Shown: positions 17,592 to 28,084 of the stretch, piece after piece
How the letters are laid out: the number at the start of each line of letters is the position of its first letter
Position numbering within the stretch: the stretch's first letter is position 1
Assembly (NCBI GenBank): GCA_947450765.1
Contig: CANFXC010000001.1
Span: 186,001-250,000 of the forward strand
DNA length: 64,000 bases
From: Comamonadaceae bacterium
GTDB taxonomy: Bacteria; Pseudomonadota; Gammaproteobacteria; Burkholderiales; Burkholderiaceae_C
Direction: 5' to 3'
Translations under genes and position numbers: made by a program
The notes under the pieces: model-generated
Told to the model about the DNA's origin: nothing
What the model saw: the letters and a program-made list of their open reading frames with translations, nothing else
The model's database searches: none

Positions 17592-19742
17592 ATGTTTATG
17601 TCCCAGCGCCGCCTTTTTGTCACCACTGCCCTGCCGTATGCCAACGGCAACTTCCACATCGGCCACATCATGGAGTACATCCAGGCCGATATCTGGGTCC
17701 GCTTCCAGCGAATGCAGGGCCACGACGTGAACTTTGTCGGTGCCGACGACGCCCATGGCGCGCCGATCATGATTGCCGCCGAAAAAGCGGGCAAAACGCC
17801 GCAGCAGTTTGTGGCCGACATCGCTGCCGGCCGCAAGCCTTATCTGGACGGCTTTCACATCAGCTTTGACAACTGGAGTTCCACAGATTCGACTGAAAAC
17901 CACGAACTGGCCCGGCAAATTTACCGCGACCTGCGAGACAACCCGCAAGGCTCCTTGATTGAAACCAAAACCGTCGAGCAGTTCTTTGACACCGAAAAGA
18001 ACATGTTTCTGCCGGACCGCTTCATCAAAGGCGAATGCCCGAAATGCCACGCCAAAGACCAGTACGGCGACAACTGCGAAGTCTGCGGTGCGGTCTATGC
18101 ACCCACTGATTTGATCAACCCGTTCTCCGCTTTGTCGGGCGTGACGCCGGTGCTGAAAAGCTCCGAGCATTTCTTCTTCAAATTGTCTGACCCGCGTTGC
18201 GTTGAATTTCTGGAAAACTGGACGCAAGGCCAAGACGAGTCCGGTAAACCGAGGCTGCAACCGGAGGTCGCCAACAAGGTCAAAGAATGGTTTTCGGTGC
18301 GCACCAACCCGGACGGCACGCAAAGCGAAGGCCTGGGCGACTGGGACATCAGCCGTGACGCGCCTTACTTCGGCATCGAAATTCCCGACGCCCCCGGCAA
18401 GTACTTTTACGTCTGGCTGGACGCCCCGGTCGGCTACCTCGCGTCCTTGAAAAATCTGCTCGACAAACGCGGCCAGAACTACGACGCCTACATGGCCGAC
18501 CCGGCGCTGGAGCAGTACCACTTCATCGGCAAAGACATCGTGACGTTTCACACTTTGTTTTGGCCAGCGATGCTGAAATTCAGCGGTCGCAAGACGCCGA
18601 ACAACATCTTTGTGCACGGTTTTTTGACCGTCAACAACGGCGAAAAGATGAGCAAGAGCCGCGGCACCGGACTCGACCCGCTGAAGTACCTCGGCCTCGG
18701 CATGAACCCCGAATGGCTGCGCTACTACTTGGCCGCCAAGCTCAATGCGCGCAATGAAGACATCGACTTCAATGCCGACGATTTCATGGCCCGCGTCAAC
18801 AGTGACTTGGTTGGCAAGTACATCAACATCGCCAGCCGTGCGGCGGGCTTCATCAGCAAACGCTTTGGCGGTCAGTTGGGCCACATCACGGCTGACGGCG
18901 CAACGCTGCTCGAAACATTGCGGGTGCACCGTAGCGTCATCGAGCCGCTCTACGAAAGCCGCGAATTCGCCAAAGCTGCGCGTGAAGTGATGTTGCTGGC
19001 CGATCAAGTGAACGCCTATGTGGACCAAAACAAACCTTGGGAATTGGCCAAAAAAGAAGGCATGGAAGCGCGCCTGCACGACGTTTGCACCGTGTGCATC
19101 GAGGCGTTTCGTTTGTTGAGCCTTTACCTGAAGCCGGTGTTGCCGGCACTGGCCGCGCAAGTCGAAGACTTCCTCAAAACGCCGGCGATGCGCTTTGCCG
19201 ATGCAGCAACACCGCTCGGCCAGGGCCATGTCATTGGTGACTACAAACATCTGATGCAACGCGTCGATGTGAAACAACTGGATGCCTTGTTTGAGCCGCC
19301 TGCCGGAGCAGAACCTGCGGTCACTGAGGCCGTTGCTGAATCCGCGACAGAAACCGCGGACACAGGTGAAGCCCTGATTCCCGGCGGTGAAGCCATCGCC
19401 CCGACCATCACCATCGACGACTTCGCCAAGATCGATTTGCGCATCGCCAAGATCGTCAACTGTGAGCGTGTTGAAGGTTCGACCAAGCTCTTGCGGCTGA
19501 CCTTAGACGCGGGCGAAGGCCGGCTGCGCAATGTCTTCAGTGGCATCGCGTCGGCCTACCAGCCTGAGCAGTTGATCGGCCAGCTCACGGTGTTGGTGGC
19601 CAACCTCGCGCCGCGCAAGATGAAATTCGGCATCAGCGAAGGCATGGTGCTCGCCGCCAGCCACGCCGACGAAAAAGCCCAGCCCGGTATTCACGTCTTG
19701 ACACCTTGGCCGGGCGCCACGCCAGGCATGCGGATTCACTGA
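17592..19742 (+). CDS. metG: Methionyl-tRNA synthetase
   Basis: This 716-residue enzyme charges tRNA-Met. It has class I motifs HIGH (HIGHIMEY near residue 21) and KMSKS (GEKMSKSRG near residue 350). A zinc-binding insert carries CPKC and CEVC pairs (about 145-162). The last 110 residues, after an Ala/Glu-rich linker, form an EMAP-II-like tRNA-binding and dimerisation domain ([18 protein letters not shown]). An alternative ATG six bases downstream (17598) is equally plausible. The stop overlaps the next start (TGATG). Confidence 0.97.
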   Translation: MFMSQRRLFVTTALPYANGNFHIGHIMEYIQADIWVRFQRMQGHDVNFVGADDAHGAPIMIAAEKAGKTPQQFVADIAAGRKPYLDGFHISFDNWSSTDSTENHELARQIYRDLRDNPQGSLIETKTVEQFFDTEKNMFLPDRFIKGECPKCHAKDQYGDNCEVCGAVYAPTDLINPFSALSGVTPVLKSSEHFFFKLSDPRCVEFLENWTQGQDESGKPRLQPEVANKVKEWFSVRTNPDGTQSEGLGDWDISRDAPYFGIEIPDAPGKYFYVWLDAPVGYLASLKNLLDKRGQNYDAYMADPALEQYHFIGKDIVTFHTLFWPAMLKFSGRKTPNNIFVHGFLTVNNGEKMSKSRGTGLDPLKYLGLGMNPEWLRYYLAAKLNARNEDIDFNADDFMARVNSDLVGKYINIASRAAGFISKRFGGQLGHITADGATLLETLRVHRSVIEPLYESREFAKAAREVMLLADQVNAYVDQNKPWELAKKEGMEARLHDVCTVCIEAFRLLSLYLKPVLPALAAQVEDFLKTPAMRFADAATPLGQGHVIGDYKHLMQRVDVKQLDALFEPPAGAEPAVTEAVAESATETADTGEALIPGGEAIAPTITIDDFAKIDLRIAKIVNCERVEGSTKLLRLTLDAGEGRLRNVFSGIASAYQPEQLIGQLTVLVANLAPRKMKFGISEGMVLAASHADEKAQPGIHVLTPWPGATPGMRIH

Positions 19743-19957
19743 TGCGACCACAGAGGCACTCACTCATGCTCGCCATCCTGCTGTCGGGCGCGACATGGGT
19801 GCTCTCGGGATGTGTCGTCATTGCGGTGGTCGACACGGCCGCTTCTTTAGCCGTTGGTGCGGTTGGGCTGGTCGGCGACGCTGCGATCGGCACCGTCAAG
19901 GTGGCCGGTAAAGTGGTTGGCGCCACGGCCGATGCGGTATTGCCGGGCGGAAAATGA
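19742..19957 (+). CDS. Very small predicted lipoprotein
   Basis: This 71-residue protein has a signal peptide ending in a lipobox (VLSGC, Cys near residue 21). The mature part is only about 50 residues, made almost entirely of Ala, Val and Gly. The ATG at 19742 overlaps the metG stop by one base, and the stop overlaps the SulP start (ATGA), so the gene is wedged and coupled between two larger genes. It should be anchored in the inner or outer membrane. The Ala/Val/Gly body could lie along or within the membrane. Function unknown. Codon-level overlaps on both sides support that it is real. Confidence 0.75.
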   Translation: MRPQRHSLMLAILLSGATWVLSGCVVIAVVDTAASLAVGAVGLVGDAAIGTVKVAGKVVGATADAVLPGGK

Positions 19958-21630
19958 CGCTGCCCGTTCCCCTGGCCTCTTTTAGACCGCGCCTGCTGGA
20001 CGCCCTCAAAGGTTACTCGCAAGAGCGCTTCTTCAAAGACGCCGGCGCAGGCATCACGGTCGGCATCGTCGCGCTGCCGCTGGCGATGGCCTTTGCCATT
20101 GCCTCGGGACTCCAACCTGAAGCCGGTATCTGGACCGCCATCATGGCTGGCGCAGTGGTCTCATTGCTGGGCGGCTCTTCGGTGCAAATCGCCGGCCCGG
20201 CAGGTGCCTTCATCGTCATTGTTTACGGCATTTTGGAACGCTACGGCCTGGCCAATCTGCTGATCTCCACGGCCAGCGCTGGCGTGCTGATGTACTTGTT
20301 GGGCTGGTTCAAACTCGGCACCCTTGTGCGCTATGTCCCGGTCAGCATCGTGGTGGGCTTCACCAACGGTATCGCGGTGCTGATTGCCTTGTCGCAGTTG
20401 AAGGACTTCCTAGGGCTGCGGGTGGACAAAATGCCGGCTGATTTTTTTTCCCAACTGAGCGTACTTGTCAGCCAAGCGGGAACAGTCAATCTGTACGCAC
20501 TGGGTTTGGCGTTGGCTTGCTTGGCGGGTCTGTTTGCGTGGCCGCACATTTTTGCCGCGGCGCCGAATGAAAAAAATACCCTGACGGCGCGTTTGTTGAA
20601 AGCCTTGCATGACGTTGAAGGCTTGCCGATGCGCCGCCTCACGCGGCTGACCGGACGCTTGCCCGGCCCGATTGTGGCGTTGGTCAGCCTGACGGCTCTG
20701 GCCTACATGGCCAGCTTCCCGGTTGAAACCATCGGCTCACGCTTTGGCGGTATTCCGCAAGCGCTGCCCGTCTTTGCCCTGCCCGACTTTTCGTGGGACA
20801 CCGTGCGGCTGCTGTTCGCCCCGACCCTCACCATCGCCTTGCTGGGCGCGATTGAATCACTGCTGTGCGCCCGCGTCGCGGACCAAATTTCGGGCCTGCC
20901 CCGGCATGACCCGAACCAAGAGCTGATGGCGCAAGGTATCGCTAATTTTGTTGTGCCGTTTTTTGGCGGCATGCCGGCCACGGGAACCATCGCCCGCACC
21001 GTGACCAATGTGCGGGCCGGCGCGACCTCACCGATTTCTGGGCTGGTACATGCCCTGACGCTGGTGCTGATCGTACTGGTGGCCGCGCCGCTGGCCGTGC
21101 ACGTGCCGCTGGCAGTACTCGCCGGTGTCTTGATGTACGTGGCCTGGAACATGGGCGAGTGGCGCGAATTGATGCACTTTCGCCAACACAGCAACCATTA
21201 CAAGTTGCTCATGCTCGGCACCTTTTTTCTGACCGTGGTGTTTGACCTGACGGTGGCGCTGCAAGTCGGGCTGATTCTGGCCTGCGTGCTGTTTGTGCGG
21301 CGCATGAGCTCGTTGTTTCGCGTGGTCGAGACCTCGCGGGATGCGGAATCGGCCAGCTATCAGCTCTACGGCTCCTTGTTTTTTGGTGCCGTGGCCAAGG
21401 TCGATCCGATCTTGAGCGCCGTCGAGAGCTCGCCGCAAGGGCTTGAAATCAGGCTCGACTTGCAATCGCTGCAGTCGCTGGACCGCTCCGGCTTGGAGGT
21501 GCTGGAGCAGCTCCACAAGGCGGTGGTGTCGCGCGATGGACGGCTCGTCATGACGGGTCTGAACGCCCAACCACGGGAAACCATGGAGCGCGCCGGCTTT
21601 CTTGCCAAGGTCGAGGCCGCCATCCCCTAA
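19954..21630 (+). CDS. SulP family inorganic anion transporter
   Basis: This 558-residue protein has the SLC26/SulP layout. An N-terminal membrane domain of about 12-14 helices includes the motif AGITVGIVALPLAMAFAIASGLQPEAG. A cytoplasmic STAS domain follows from about residue 440 (YQLYGSLFFGAVAKVDPIL, then LQSLQSLDRSGLEVL). Members carry sulfate, bicarbonate or other anions, usually with Na+ or H+. Bicarbonate or sulfate are the main options here and sequence does not decide. It is coupled to the small lipoprotein upstream. Confidence 0.92.
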   Translation: MTLPVPLASFRPRLLDALKGYSQERFFKDAGAGITVGIVALPLAMAFAIASGLQPEAGIWTAIMAGAVVSLLGGSSVQIAGPAGAFIVIVYGILERYGLANLLISTASAGVLMYLLGWFKLGTLVRYVPVSIVVGFTNGIAVLIALSQLKDFLGLRVDKMPADFFSQLSVLVSQAGTVNLYALGLALACLAGLFAWPHIFAAAPNEKNTLTARLLKALHDVEGLPMRRLTRLTGRLPGPIVALVSLTALAYMASFPVETIGSRFGGIPQALPVFALPDFSWDTVRLLFAPTLTIALLGAIESLLCARVADQISGLPRHDPNQELMAQGIANFVVPFFGGMPATGTIARTVTNVRAGATSPISGLVHALTLVLIVLVAAPLAVHVPLAVLAGVLMYVAWNMGEWRELMHFRQHSNHYKLLMLGTFFLTVVFDLTVALQVGLILACVLFVRRMSSLFRVVETSRDAESASYQLYGSLFFGAVAKVDPILSAVESSPQGLEIRLDLQSLQSLDRSGLEVLEQLHKAVVSRDGRLVMTGLNAQPRETMERAGFLAKVEAAIP

Positions 21631-21653
21631 AATGCTCGTCAAAGGTATACGAC

Positions 21654-21872
21654 ATGTCCATTTTCCGCCGCCCCGATTACACCTCCGAAGTGACTCAATT
21701 CATTGAGTCACTGAAGGTCCAAAAGCCAACGCTTGAGGCTGAGCAGCTCGAAGGTCGCGCCATCTGGTGGGACCAGAAGATCGACCGCAGCGCCGAGCAG
21801 GACTACGAAGACGGCCGCGTCGCGCAACAGCCCTACGTCTACCAGACCGAACAGCACCCGAACGGGAAATAA
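21654..21872 (+). CDS. DUF3460 family protein
   Basis: This 72-residue soluble protein is rich in charged residues and starts MSIFRRPDYTSEVTQFIESLK. It matches the DUF3460 family, which is found mainly in betaproteobacteria next to scpA. Conserved parts include the RPDYTSE start and the LWW/IWWDQ segment near residue 37. Its stop overlaps the scpA start (TAATG). Function unknown; position suggests a link to chromosome segregation or simple co-transcription. Confidence 0.88.
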   Translation: MSIFRRPDYTSEVTQFIESLKVQKPTLEAEQLEGRAIWWDQKIDRSAEQDYEDGRVAQQPYVYQTEQHPNGK

Positions 21873-22744
21873 TGGGTTCACCGGCAGATCAGCACCCTAG
21901 CAGCGACCAGTCGCTGCTGCCTGCCGGTGTCAAAGACATGCCAGGCATGCCCGGGGTGATTGACCAAGTGGCGTTAGCCCGCCTGTATGGCGAGCCCTTG
22001 TTTGCGATGCCGCATGACCTGTACATCCCGCCCGATGCACTGAAGGTTTTTCTGGAGGCTTTTGAAGGCCCTCTGGATTTGCTGCTTTACCTGATCCGCA
22101 AGCAAAACTTCAATATTCTCGACATCCCAATGGCGGCCGTGACTCGGCAGTACTTGGCGTATGTCGATGAAATTCGATCGACCAATCTGGAGCTGGCGGC
22201 CGAGTATTTGCTCATGGCAGCGATGCTGATCGAGATCAAATCGCGGATGCTGCTGCCGCCGAAGAAAACCGCCGAAGGCCAAGAAGCCGAAGACCCTCGC
22301 GCTGAGCTGGTCAGGCGTCTGCTGGAGTACGAGCAGATCAAACTGGCGGCGCATCAACTCAACAGCATTCCTCAGTTTGGCCGGGATTTTTTGCGTGCGC
22401 AGGTGTTTGTCGAGCAAGCCTTGCAGCCGCGTTTTCCGGACGTCAGCGTAGTGGACCTGCAAGATGCCTGGCGCGATATTGTCAAGCGCGCGCGGCTGGT
22501 GCAGCACCATGTGATCACCCGTGAAGAACTCAGTGTGCGCGAGCACATGAGCATCGTGCTGCGCAAATTACAAGGCAGCCGCTTCGTTGAATTTGAAGAG
22601 TTGTTTGACACCACACGCGGCATGCCGGTGCTGGTGGTCACCTTCATTGCCATGCTGGAGTTGTGCAAAGAAGGCCTGATCGACGTCACGCAGGCTGAAG
22701 CCTTCGCCCCCATTTATGTCCGGTTGGCTTACACGCCAACTTGA
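21872..22744 (+). CDS. scpA: Segregation and condensation protein A
   Basis: This 290-residue protein is the kleisin subunit of the Smc-ScpAB condensin complex. The core begins after a 60-residue variable N-terminus with FEGPLDLLLYLIRKQNFNILDIPMA. The helix LELAAEYLLMAAMLIEIKSRMLLP is the conserved Smc-contacting region, and a C-terminal winged helix ends the protein. The start overlapping the DUF3460 stop was chosen over a longer in-frame opening that would lie inside DUF3460. No scpB is in the window. Confidence 0.95.
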   Translation: MGSPADQHPSSDQSLLPAGVKDMPGMPGVIDQVALARLYGEPLFAMPHDLYIPPDALKVFLEAFEGPLDLLLYLIRKQNFNILDIPMAAVTRQYLAYVDEIRSTNLELAAEYLLMAAMLIEIKSRMLLPPKKTAEGQEAEDPRAELVRRLLEYEQIKLAAHQLNSIPQFGRDFLRAQVFVEQALQPRFPDVSVVDLQDAWRDIVKRARLVQHHVITREELSVREHMSIVLRKLQGSRFVEFEELFDTTRGMPVLVVTFIAMLELCKEGLIDVTQAEAFAPIYVRLAYTPT

Positions 22745-22829
22745 AGCTGCACACCGGTGGGTGCAGGCCATTGGCTCGCGCCTCTTTATCCATGACGCCG
22801 TTTAAACATAGCGTCCTCAAGGAGCACAC

Positions 22830-23735
22830 ATGACCCAGAACACTGCCAACACTGCCAAGTCTTCCACCGACAGCCTAGCTTCAGCTTACGGTACATTACC
22901 GCCCGTCTCGGTGCCGTCGCAGCGCAAACCCGTCAGCTTGCCGCGGCTGCGCGAGATGCATCAACAGGGTGAAAAAATCACCATGCTGACGGCTTATGAC
23001 GCGACCTTTGCAGCCGTCGCGGACGCCGCCGGCATCGAGTGTATTTTGGTTGGCGATTCGCTCGGCATGGTCTGTCAGGGACTGACCAGCACCGTCGGCG
23101 TGTCGCTGGAAACCATGCGCCACCACACCGAATGTGTGGCCAACGGTCTGCGTCGCTCACATGGCACTGCTTGGCTGATTGGCGACCTGCCCTTCGGCAG
23201 TTACCACGAGTCGCGTGAGCAGGCCCTGCGAAGCGCCAGTGTGCTCATGCAGGCCGGCGCGCACATGGTCAAGTTAGAAGGCGGCGGCTGGACCACCGAG
23301 ACTGTGCGTTTTCTGGTGGAGCGAGGGATTCCGGTTTGCGCACACCTCGGGCTGACGCCGCAAACCGTGCATGCGCTCGGCGGTTACCGGGTGCAGGGGA
23401 AAACCGGCGAATCAGCCACGCTGATGAAGCAGCACGCCCATGAACTGCAAGACGCCGGCGCCACCATGATCGTGCTGGAAATGGTGCCGGCCGCCGTCGC
23501 CGCAGCACTGACGACCGAACTCACACGCTGCGCGACCATCGGCATTGGCGCCGGCAAAGACACCGCCGGCCAAGTGCTGGTGCTGCACGATATGCTGGGC
23601 ATCAACCTGGGCAAAATGCCGCGCTTTGTGCGCAACTTCATGGACGACGCGGGCAATGTTCGAGGCGCCATGGAGGCTTATGTCAAAGCCGTGAAAGAAG
23701 GCAGTTTCCCGGTGGACGCCCTGCACGCTTGGTAA
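22830..23735 (+). CDS. panB: 3-methyl-2-oxobutanoate hydroxymethyltransferase
   Basis: This 301-residue TIM-barrel enzyme transfers a hydroxymethyl group from methylene-tetrahydrofolate to 2-oxoisovalerate, the first committed step of pantothenate synthesis. Conserved segments include [25 protein letters not shown], the Mg-binding KLEGGG and [21 protein letters not shown]. It has an extra 30-residue N-terminus compared with the E. coli protein. An AAGGAG ribosome site precedes the ATG by 9 nt. It is followed by panC. Confidence 0.96.
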   Translation: MTQNTANTAKSSTDSLASAYGTLPPVSVPSQRKPVSLPRLREMHQQGEKITMLTAYDATFAAVADAAGIECILVGDSLGMVCQGLTSTVGVSLETMRHHTECVANGLRRSHGTAWLIGDLPFGSYHESREQALRSASVLMQAGAHMVKLEGGGWTTETVRFLVERGIPVCAHLGLTPQTVHALGGYRVQGKTGESATLMKQHAHELQDAGATMIVLEMVPAAVAAALTTELTRCATIGIGAGKDTAGQVLVLHDMLGINLGKMPRFVRNFMDDAGNVRGAMEAYVKAVKEGSFPVDALHAW

Positions 23736-23796
23736 TCGCTTGTCGTCGCTTGGTCATTTTTCACTTCTCAATGTCTCTGGCTACTAGGATTTTTTG

Positions 23797-24654
23797 ATGC
23801 ATATCGTTCACACCATCGCCGACTTGCGCCAGCACCTGAGTGCCTTTCGGCGTCCGGCTTTTGTGCCAACCATGGGCAACCTGCATGACGGTCATATCGC
23901 GCTGGTCAAACAGGCCGCCGTGTTGGGTGACGTCACGGTGTCGAGTATTTTTGTCAACCGCTTGCAGTTTGCGCCGCACGAGGACTTTGACAGTTACCCG
24001 CGCACGCTCGACGCCGATGCAGAACGCCTGAAAGAAGCCGGCTGCAACGTGCTGTTTGCACCGCGCGAAAAAGAGCTCTACCCAGAACCGCAAACCTACA
24101 AGATGCATCCAGCGTCAGAGCTAGCGGACATTTTGGAAGGCCACTTCAGGCCCGGCTTCTTCATTGGCGTGAGCACCGTTGTGTTGAAGCTTTTTTCCTG
24201 TGTTTTTGCTGGTAAGCCTGAGGGCGTCGCGGCCTTCGGCAAGAAGGACTACCAGCAGGTCATGGTGATCCGCCGCATGGTTCAGCAATTCGCCCTGCCG
24301 ATCGAGATCGTGACCGGTGAGACGCAACGCGCGGCTGACGGTCTGGCTTTGTCTTCCCGCAACAACTACCTCAGCCCGGCAGAGCGTGCAGAAGCGGTGC
24401 AACTCTCCATCGCGTTGGCAGCCTTGGGCGAGGCCGCCAAAAGTGTCCAAGCGGCTGACCTGCCGGCACTCGAAGCCGCAGCCATGCAAGCGCTGGCGCG
24501 GCGCGGGTGGAAACCGGATTACCTGACGATACGCCAGCGTGCTAACTTGCAAAGCCCGCACCCGCAAGCTGGACCGCTGGGCACGGAACCCTTGGTGGTG
24601 CTGGGCGCCGCCAAGCTCGGCATGACGCGGCTGATCGACAACTTGGAAATTTAA
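23797..24654 (+). CDS. panC: Pantothenate synthetase
   Basis: This 285-residue ligase joins pantoate and beta-alanine using ATP. The HIGH-like motif is in [14 protein letters not shown] (about residues 25-38), and the KMSKS-like region around [13 protein letters not shown] (about 180-195) matches the family. The ATG at 23797 has an AGGA site at 23786. A TTG three bases upstream is less likely. It sits 61 nt after panB, in the usual panB-panC order. Confidence 0.96.
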   Translation: MHIVHTIADLRQHLSAFRRPAFVPTMGNLHDGHIALVKQAAVLGDVTVSSIFVNRLQFAPHEDFDSYPRTLDADAERLKEAGCNVLFAPREKELYPEPQTYKMHPASELADILEGHFRPGFFIGVSTVVLKLFSCVFAGKPEGVAAFGKKDYQQVMVIRRMVQQFALPIEIVTGETQRAADGLALSSRNNYLSPAERAEAVQLSIALAALGEAAKSVQAADLPALEAAAMQALARRGWKPDYLTIRQRANLQSPHPQAGPLGTEPLVVLGAAKLGMTRLIDNLEI

Positions 24655-24671
24655 ATCAGCAAGCGTGGGCC

Positions 24672-25733
24672 TCAGCCCTGCTCAACCGTGGCGTCACGTT
24701 CCATCAATGAGGCCACCGCTTGCGCTGGCGTGACTGCGCCGTCCAGCAAGGCCACGACGGCTTCGGAAATCGGCATTTCAATGCCGAGTGCTTGGGCACG
24801 TTGCACCACTGTGCGTGCGCAATAAGCGCCTTCAGCCACGTGACCCAGTGAAGCTACCGCCTGAGACAGCGTTTGACCCTGCGCCAGCAACAAGCCAACT
24901 TGGCGGTTGCGGCTCAAGTCACCGGTCGCGGTGAGTACCAGATCACCCAGACCGGACAAGCCTGTGAAGGTTTCGTTGCGAGCCCCAAGGGCAACGCCCA
25001 ACCGGCTCATCTCGGCCAAGCCGCGGGTGATGAGCGCTGCGCGGGCATTCAGGCCGAGCTTTAAACCGTCGCAAAAACCGGTCGCGATGGCCAGCACATT
25101 TTTAACTGCGCCACCAACTTCTACGCCAATGATGTCGTCGCTGGCGTAGACCCGCAAGGTGTCGCTGTGAAAAGCCTCGACCAGGGCCGCCCGCACATCG
25201 ACGTGTTCACTGGCTGCGACCAAGGCCGTCGGTTGACCCTCCGCCACTTCACGCGCAAAACTGGGACCGCTCAGAACGCCCGTTAGCAAGTCGGGGGCCA
25301 CTTGCGCCCTGATCTCATGGACTAACAAACCAACGCCTGGCAAGGCTGCAGATGCGGTGCCAGCAACTGCCGCTAACGGCGCCTCAAAGCCCTTGCTCAA
25401 CCAAGCCACCGGCACGCGCACATGGGCTTGCTGCAAACGCTGAAAAATGCTGCGCACGCCCGCAATCGGCGTGGCGATGACGATCAAGTCTTGTCCAACG
25501 AGTGCCGCCTCTAAAGAAGCGTCAGTGCCGCCCAACACCTGCAGACCAGGGGCCAGCGTGATGCCCGGCAGATAGCGCTGGTTCTGCCGCGAAGACTGGA
25601 GCACTTCGACCAAGGCCGAGTTGCGGGCCCACAGCGACACGTCATGCGCCGCCTCACCGGACACGACCTTGAGACTGGCGGAGACAGCCAATGCAGTGCC
25701 CCAGGCGCCAGCACCGATGACAAGAATTTTCAT
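24672..25733 (-). CDS. gpsA: NAD(P)-dependent glycerol-3-phosphate dehydrogenase
   Basis: This 353-residue enzyme reduces dihydroxyacetone phosphate to sn-glycerol-3-phosphate for phospholipid synthesis. The N-terminal Rossmann motif is [10 protein letters not shown]. The catalytic lysine region is [32 protein letters not shown]. It is about 20 residues longer than E. coli GpsA because of a stretch around [13 protein letters not shown]. It lies downstream of secB, as in E. coli (yibN-grxC-secB-gpsA). Confidence 0.96.
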   Translation of the reverse strand: MKILVIGAGAWGTALAVSASLKVVSGEAAHDVSLWARNSALVEVLQSSRQNQRYLPGITLAPGLQVLGGTDASLEAALVGQDLIVIATPIAGVRSIFQRLQQAHVRVPVAWLSKGFEAPLAAVAGTASAALPGVGLLVHEIRAQVAPDLLTGVLSGPSFAREVAEGQPTALVAASEHVDVRAALVEAFHSDTLRVYASDDIIGVEVGGAVKNVLAIATGFCDGLKLGLNARAALITRGLAEMSRLGVALGARNETFTGLSGLGDLVLTATGDLSRNRQVGLLLAQGQTLSQAVASLGHVAEGAYCARTVVQRAQALGIEMPISEAVVALLDGAVTPAQAVASLMERDATVEQG

Positions 25734-25789
25734 GCTGCGCCCTGCCCGGCAAGCGCGCGACTGAACGAACGAGAAAAATGGATCAAAAT

Positions 25790-26254
25790 TTAAACAATGA
25801 TCTGCGGTGCGGCTTGGGCAGCTGCATCGGCTTGCTGTTGCAGAAACATCGCCTGGAAGTTGATTTCAGCCAGATGCACCGGCGGGAAACCACCGCGTTG
25901 GATCACGTCAGCGACATTGCCACGCAGGTAGGGATAAACGATTTGGGGGCAGGCGATACCGAGAATGGAACCGAGTTGCTCAGCCTCGACGTTGCGCACT
26001 TCAAAGATGCCGGCTTGCTTGGCTTCCACCAGAAATACCGTCTTCTCATTGATTTTGGTGTGCACTGTGGCGGTCACGGTCACTTCGAAAATACCGTCAT
26101 CAGTGACTGGCGATGTTTCAACACCCAGCTGGATGTCGACGCTAGGCTGCTCAGGATCGAGCAGGATGCTTGGGGAATTGGGCTGCTCCAGCGAAATGTC
26201 TTTGAGATAAACGCGTTGAATCTGGAAAACAGGGTCAAGGTTGGCTTCGGCCAT
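25790..26254 (-). CDS. secB: Protein-export chaperone SecB
   Basis: This 154-residue cytoplasmic chaperone keeps precursor proteins unfolded and passes them to SecA. Typical segments are [20 protein letters not shown] at the start, the [11 protein letters not shown] strand, [35 protein letters not shown] and an acidic/hydrophobic C-terminal helix. Length matches the family. Upstream are grxC and the rhodanese gene; downstream is gpsA. Confidence 0.97.
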   Translation of the reverse strand: MAEANLDPVFQIQRVYLKDISLEQPNSPSILLDPEQPSVDIQLGVETSPVTDDGIFEVTVTATVHTKINEKTVFLVEAKQAGIFEVRNVEAEQLGSILGIACPQIVYPYLRGNVADVIQRGGFPPVHLAEINFQAMFLQQQADAAAQAAPQIIV

Positions 26255-26396
26255 GATGCACTTTCAACAAACAATTAAAGGAATGCCTGCGGCCAGTGAA
26301 GGACATGCAAGCCCAAGGATTATCTCCGGACGATCGGCTGAAATAGCTCAGCAGGCCACAGCAGAACTGTCGCCCAAGCCATGATCCCCCAAAAAA

Positions 26397-26657
26397 TTAA
26401 GCCGCACTCAACAGTGGGAGCAGACCGCCGCGACTGTCCAGCGCCACCAGATCGTCGCAGCCACCCACATGGGTGGTACCGATGAAGATCTGCGGGACGG
26501 TACGTCGACCGGTGATCTCCATCATTTTCTCGCGCTCGCCCGGCAGCATGTCAACGCGGACTTCATTGAGTTCAGCAACGCCGCGCTGCTTCAAAAGCGC
26601 CTTGGCCTGGATGCAATAAGGGCAGGAGCCGGTGGTGTAAATTTTGACGGTTTGCAT
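26397..26657 (-). CDS. grxC: Glutaredoxin 3 (dithiol type)
   Basis: This 86-residue glutaredoxin has the active-site CPYC (about residues 12-15), the cis-Pro segment TVPQIFIG and the GGCDDL glutathione-binding motif. It reduces protein disulfides and glutathionylated thiols in the cytoplasm. The ATG at 26657 was chosen; an in-frame TTG two codons upstream would overlap the rhodanese stop. Only two bases separate the rhodanese stop from this ATG, so the pair is translationally linked. Confidence 0.95.
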   Translation of the reverse strand: MQTVKIYTTGSCPYCIQAKALLKQRGVAELNEVRVDMLPGEREKMMEITGRRTVPQIFIGTTHVGGCDDLVALDSRGGLLPLLSAA

Positions 26658-26659
26658 GT

Positions 26660-27070
26660 TCAAGCCTTTTGCACCGGCAAGTTGGCTTCACGCCAGGCTT
26701 TGAGCCCGCCGCTCAGACTTTGGGCCTGGTCGTAGCCGAGTTTTTTGGCCACGGCCACGGCGCGACCTGCGCGAGCGCCGGACTGACACAGGAAAATAAT
26801 CGGCAAAGCTTTGTTTTTGACCGTGCTGGGCAGCTTGTCTTCAAGCTGGCTAAAAGGGATATTTTTAGAGTTAGCAACGTGACCGGCGGCAAATTCATCG
26901 ATCTCACAGACGTCAATCACGACGGCTTTTTCGCGGTTGATCAATTGCACCGCAGCCGCAGCACTGAGGTTTCCGGCCGCCGTGCTGCTGGCGATCAAGG
27001 GCCAAACCAGCATACCGCCAGCGGCCAGCGCGACGGAAATCAGCATCCAGTTGTCAATCAGAAATTTCAC
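26660..27070 (-). CDS. yibN: Membrane-anchored rhodanese-like protein (YibN type)
   Basis: This 136-residue protein starts at a GTG. It has one N-terminal transmembrane helix (about residues 6-28) and one rhodanese domain with an active-site loop LCQSGARAGRA (Cys95). The family CH2A-like motif normally read as V-R-E-x-x-E-F has Cys in place of Arg here (VIDVCEIDEFAAGH). A sulfurtransferase role at the inner membrane is inferred. Gene order with grxC, secB and gpsA is the same as around E. coli yibN, which supports the name. The frame stays open far upstream, but that region lies under gpmA on the other strand and is not credible as coding. Confidence 0.88.
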   Translation of the reverse strand: MKFLIDNWMLISVALAAGGMLVWPLIASSTAAGNLSAAAAVQLINREKAVVIDVCEIDEFAAGHVANSKNIPFSQLEDKLPSTVKNKALPIIFLCQSGARAGRAVAVAKKLGYDQAQSLSGGLKAWREANLPVQKA

Positions 27071-27193
27071 TTTTGAGCCTTTTGAGTGTTGTGCCGTTCG
27101 GCAGTTAAGTCCTGATTTTAGAATGGAGGTTGAACCTTGCGCAGCGCGCCTGCTGCGAATCCCCTGCAACCTGACATTTTCAAGCCCTCCTTC

Positions 27194-27937
27194 ATGTACA
27201 AAATAGTGCTTATCCGCCATGGCGAGTCCACCTGGAATCTTGAAAACCGCTTCACCGGCTGGGCCGACGTCGACCTGACGCCAACCGGCATTGCCCAAGC
27301 GCTGAGCGCTGGCAAGCTGCTCAAAAATGAAAACTACGAGTTCGATGTGGCCTACACCAGCGTGCTCAAGCGGGCGACCCGCACCCTTTGGCATGTGCTT
27401 GACGAGATGGATCGGACTTGGTTGCCAGTGGTGCACAGCTGGCGCCTGAATGAGCGCCATTACGGCGCACTGCAAGGATTGAACAAGGCGGAAACTGCCA
27501 AAAAATACGGCGACGCTCAGGTGCTGGCCTGGCGCCGCAGCTACGACGTGCCGCCGCCGGCCCTGACGCCGGATGATGAGCGATGCGAACGCAGTGACCC
27601 GCGCTACGCCAAACTGGCCCCGGAACAAGTTCCGCTGACAGAATGCCTGCAAGATACCGTGGCGCGGGTCATGCCACTCTGGACTGAGTCGATCGCGCCG
27701 GCCATCAAAGCCGGCAAGCGAATTGTGATGGCGGCCCACGGCAACTCCATCCGGGCGCTGGTCAAGTACCTGGACAACATGTCGGATGCCGAGATTGTTG
27801 GCCTGAACATTCCAAATGGCATTCCACTGGTTTACGAGCTGGACGCCGAGCTCAAGCCGATTCGTCACTACTACCTAGGCGACACGGAAGCGATCGCCAA
27901 GGCTGCGGCAGCTGTGGCGGCGCAAGGCAAAGGCTGA
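27194..27937 (+). CDS. gpmA: 2,3-bisphosphoglycerate-dependent phosphoglycerate mutase
   Basis: This 247-residue glycolytic enzyme interconverts 3- and 2-phosphoglycerate. The phosphohistidine motif [10 protein letters not shown] is at residues 6-15, and the second catalytic histidine is in [16 protein letters not shown] (about 185). Length equals the usual 247-250. The ATG at 27194 is favoured over an upstream in-frame ATG because the family starts with [10 protein letters not shown]. It is divergent from the rhodanese gene. Confidence 0.97.
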   Translation: MYKIVLIRHGESTWNLENRFTGWADVDLTPTGIAQALSAGKLLKNENYEFDVAYTSVLKRATRTLWHVLDEMDRTWLPVVHSWRLNERHYGALQGLNKAETAKKYGDAQVLAWRRSYDVPPPALTPDDERCERSDPRYAKLAPEQVPLTECLQDTVARVMPLWTESIAPAIKAGKRIVMAAHGNSIRALVKYLDNMSDAEIVGLNIPNGIPLVYELDAELKPIRHYYLGDTEAIAKAAAAVAAQGKG

Positions 27938-28084
27938 CCCACTATTTTGACTTGGGACAGGTTTCCTGCGGAACTGTCTGGCAAGGCTTTTCTCCAAGGT
28001 GTATATTGCTTCACATTCTTGCCGGGGGCCTGTGCAGCACATGTTGTAACGCCTTGGGGACAAGGCCAATGAAGGTGTTTTTTT

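Noticed and set aside
17583-19277. A 564-codon open frame on the minus strand opposite metG
   Set aside because: metG has all catalytic motifs on the plus strand; the antisense translation shows no domain and no ribosome site.
26660-27868. A 402-codon minus-strand reading frame as one long rhodanese fusion
   Set aside because: The upstream two-thirds lies opposite gpmA and has no conserved features; the rhodanese domain starts naturally at the GTG at 27070.
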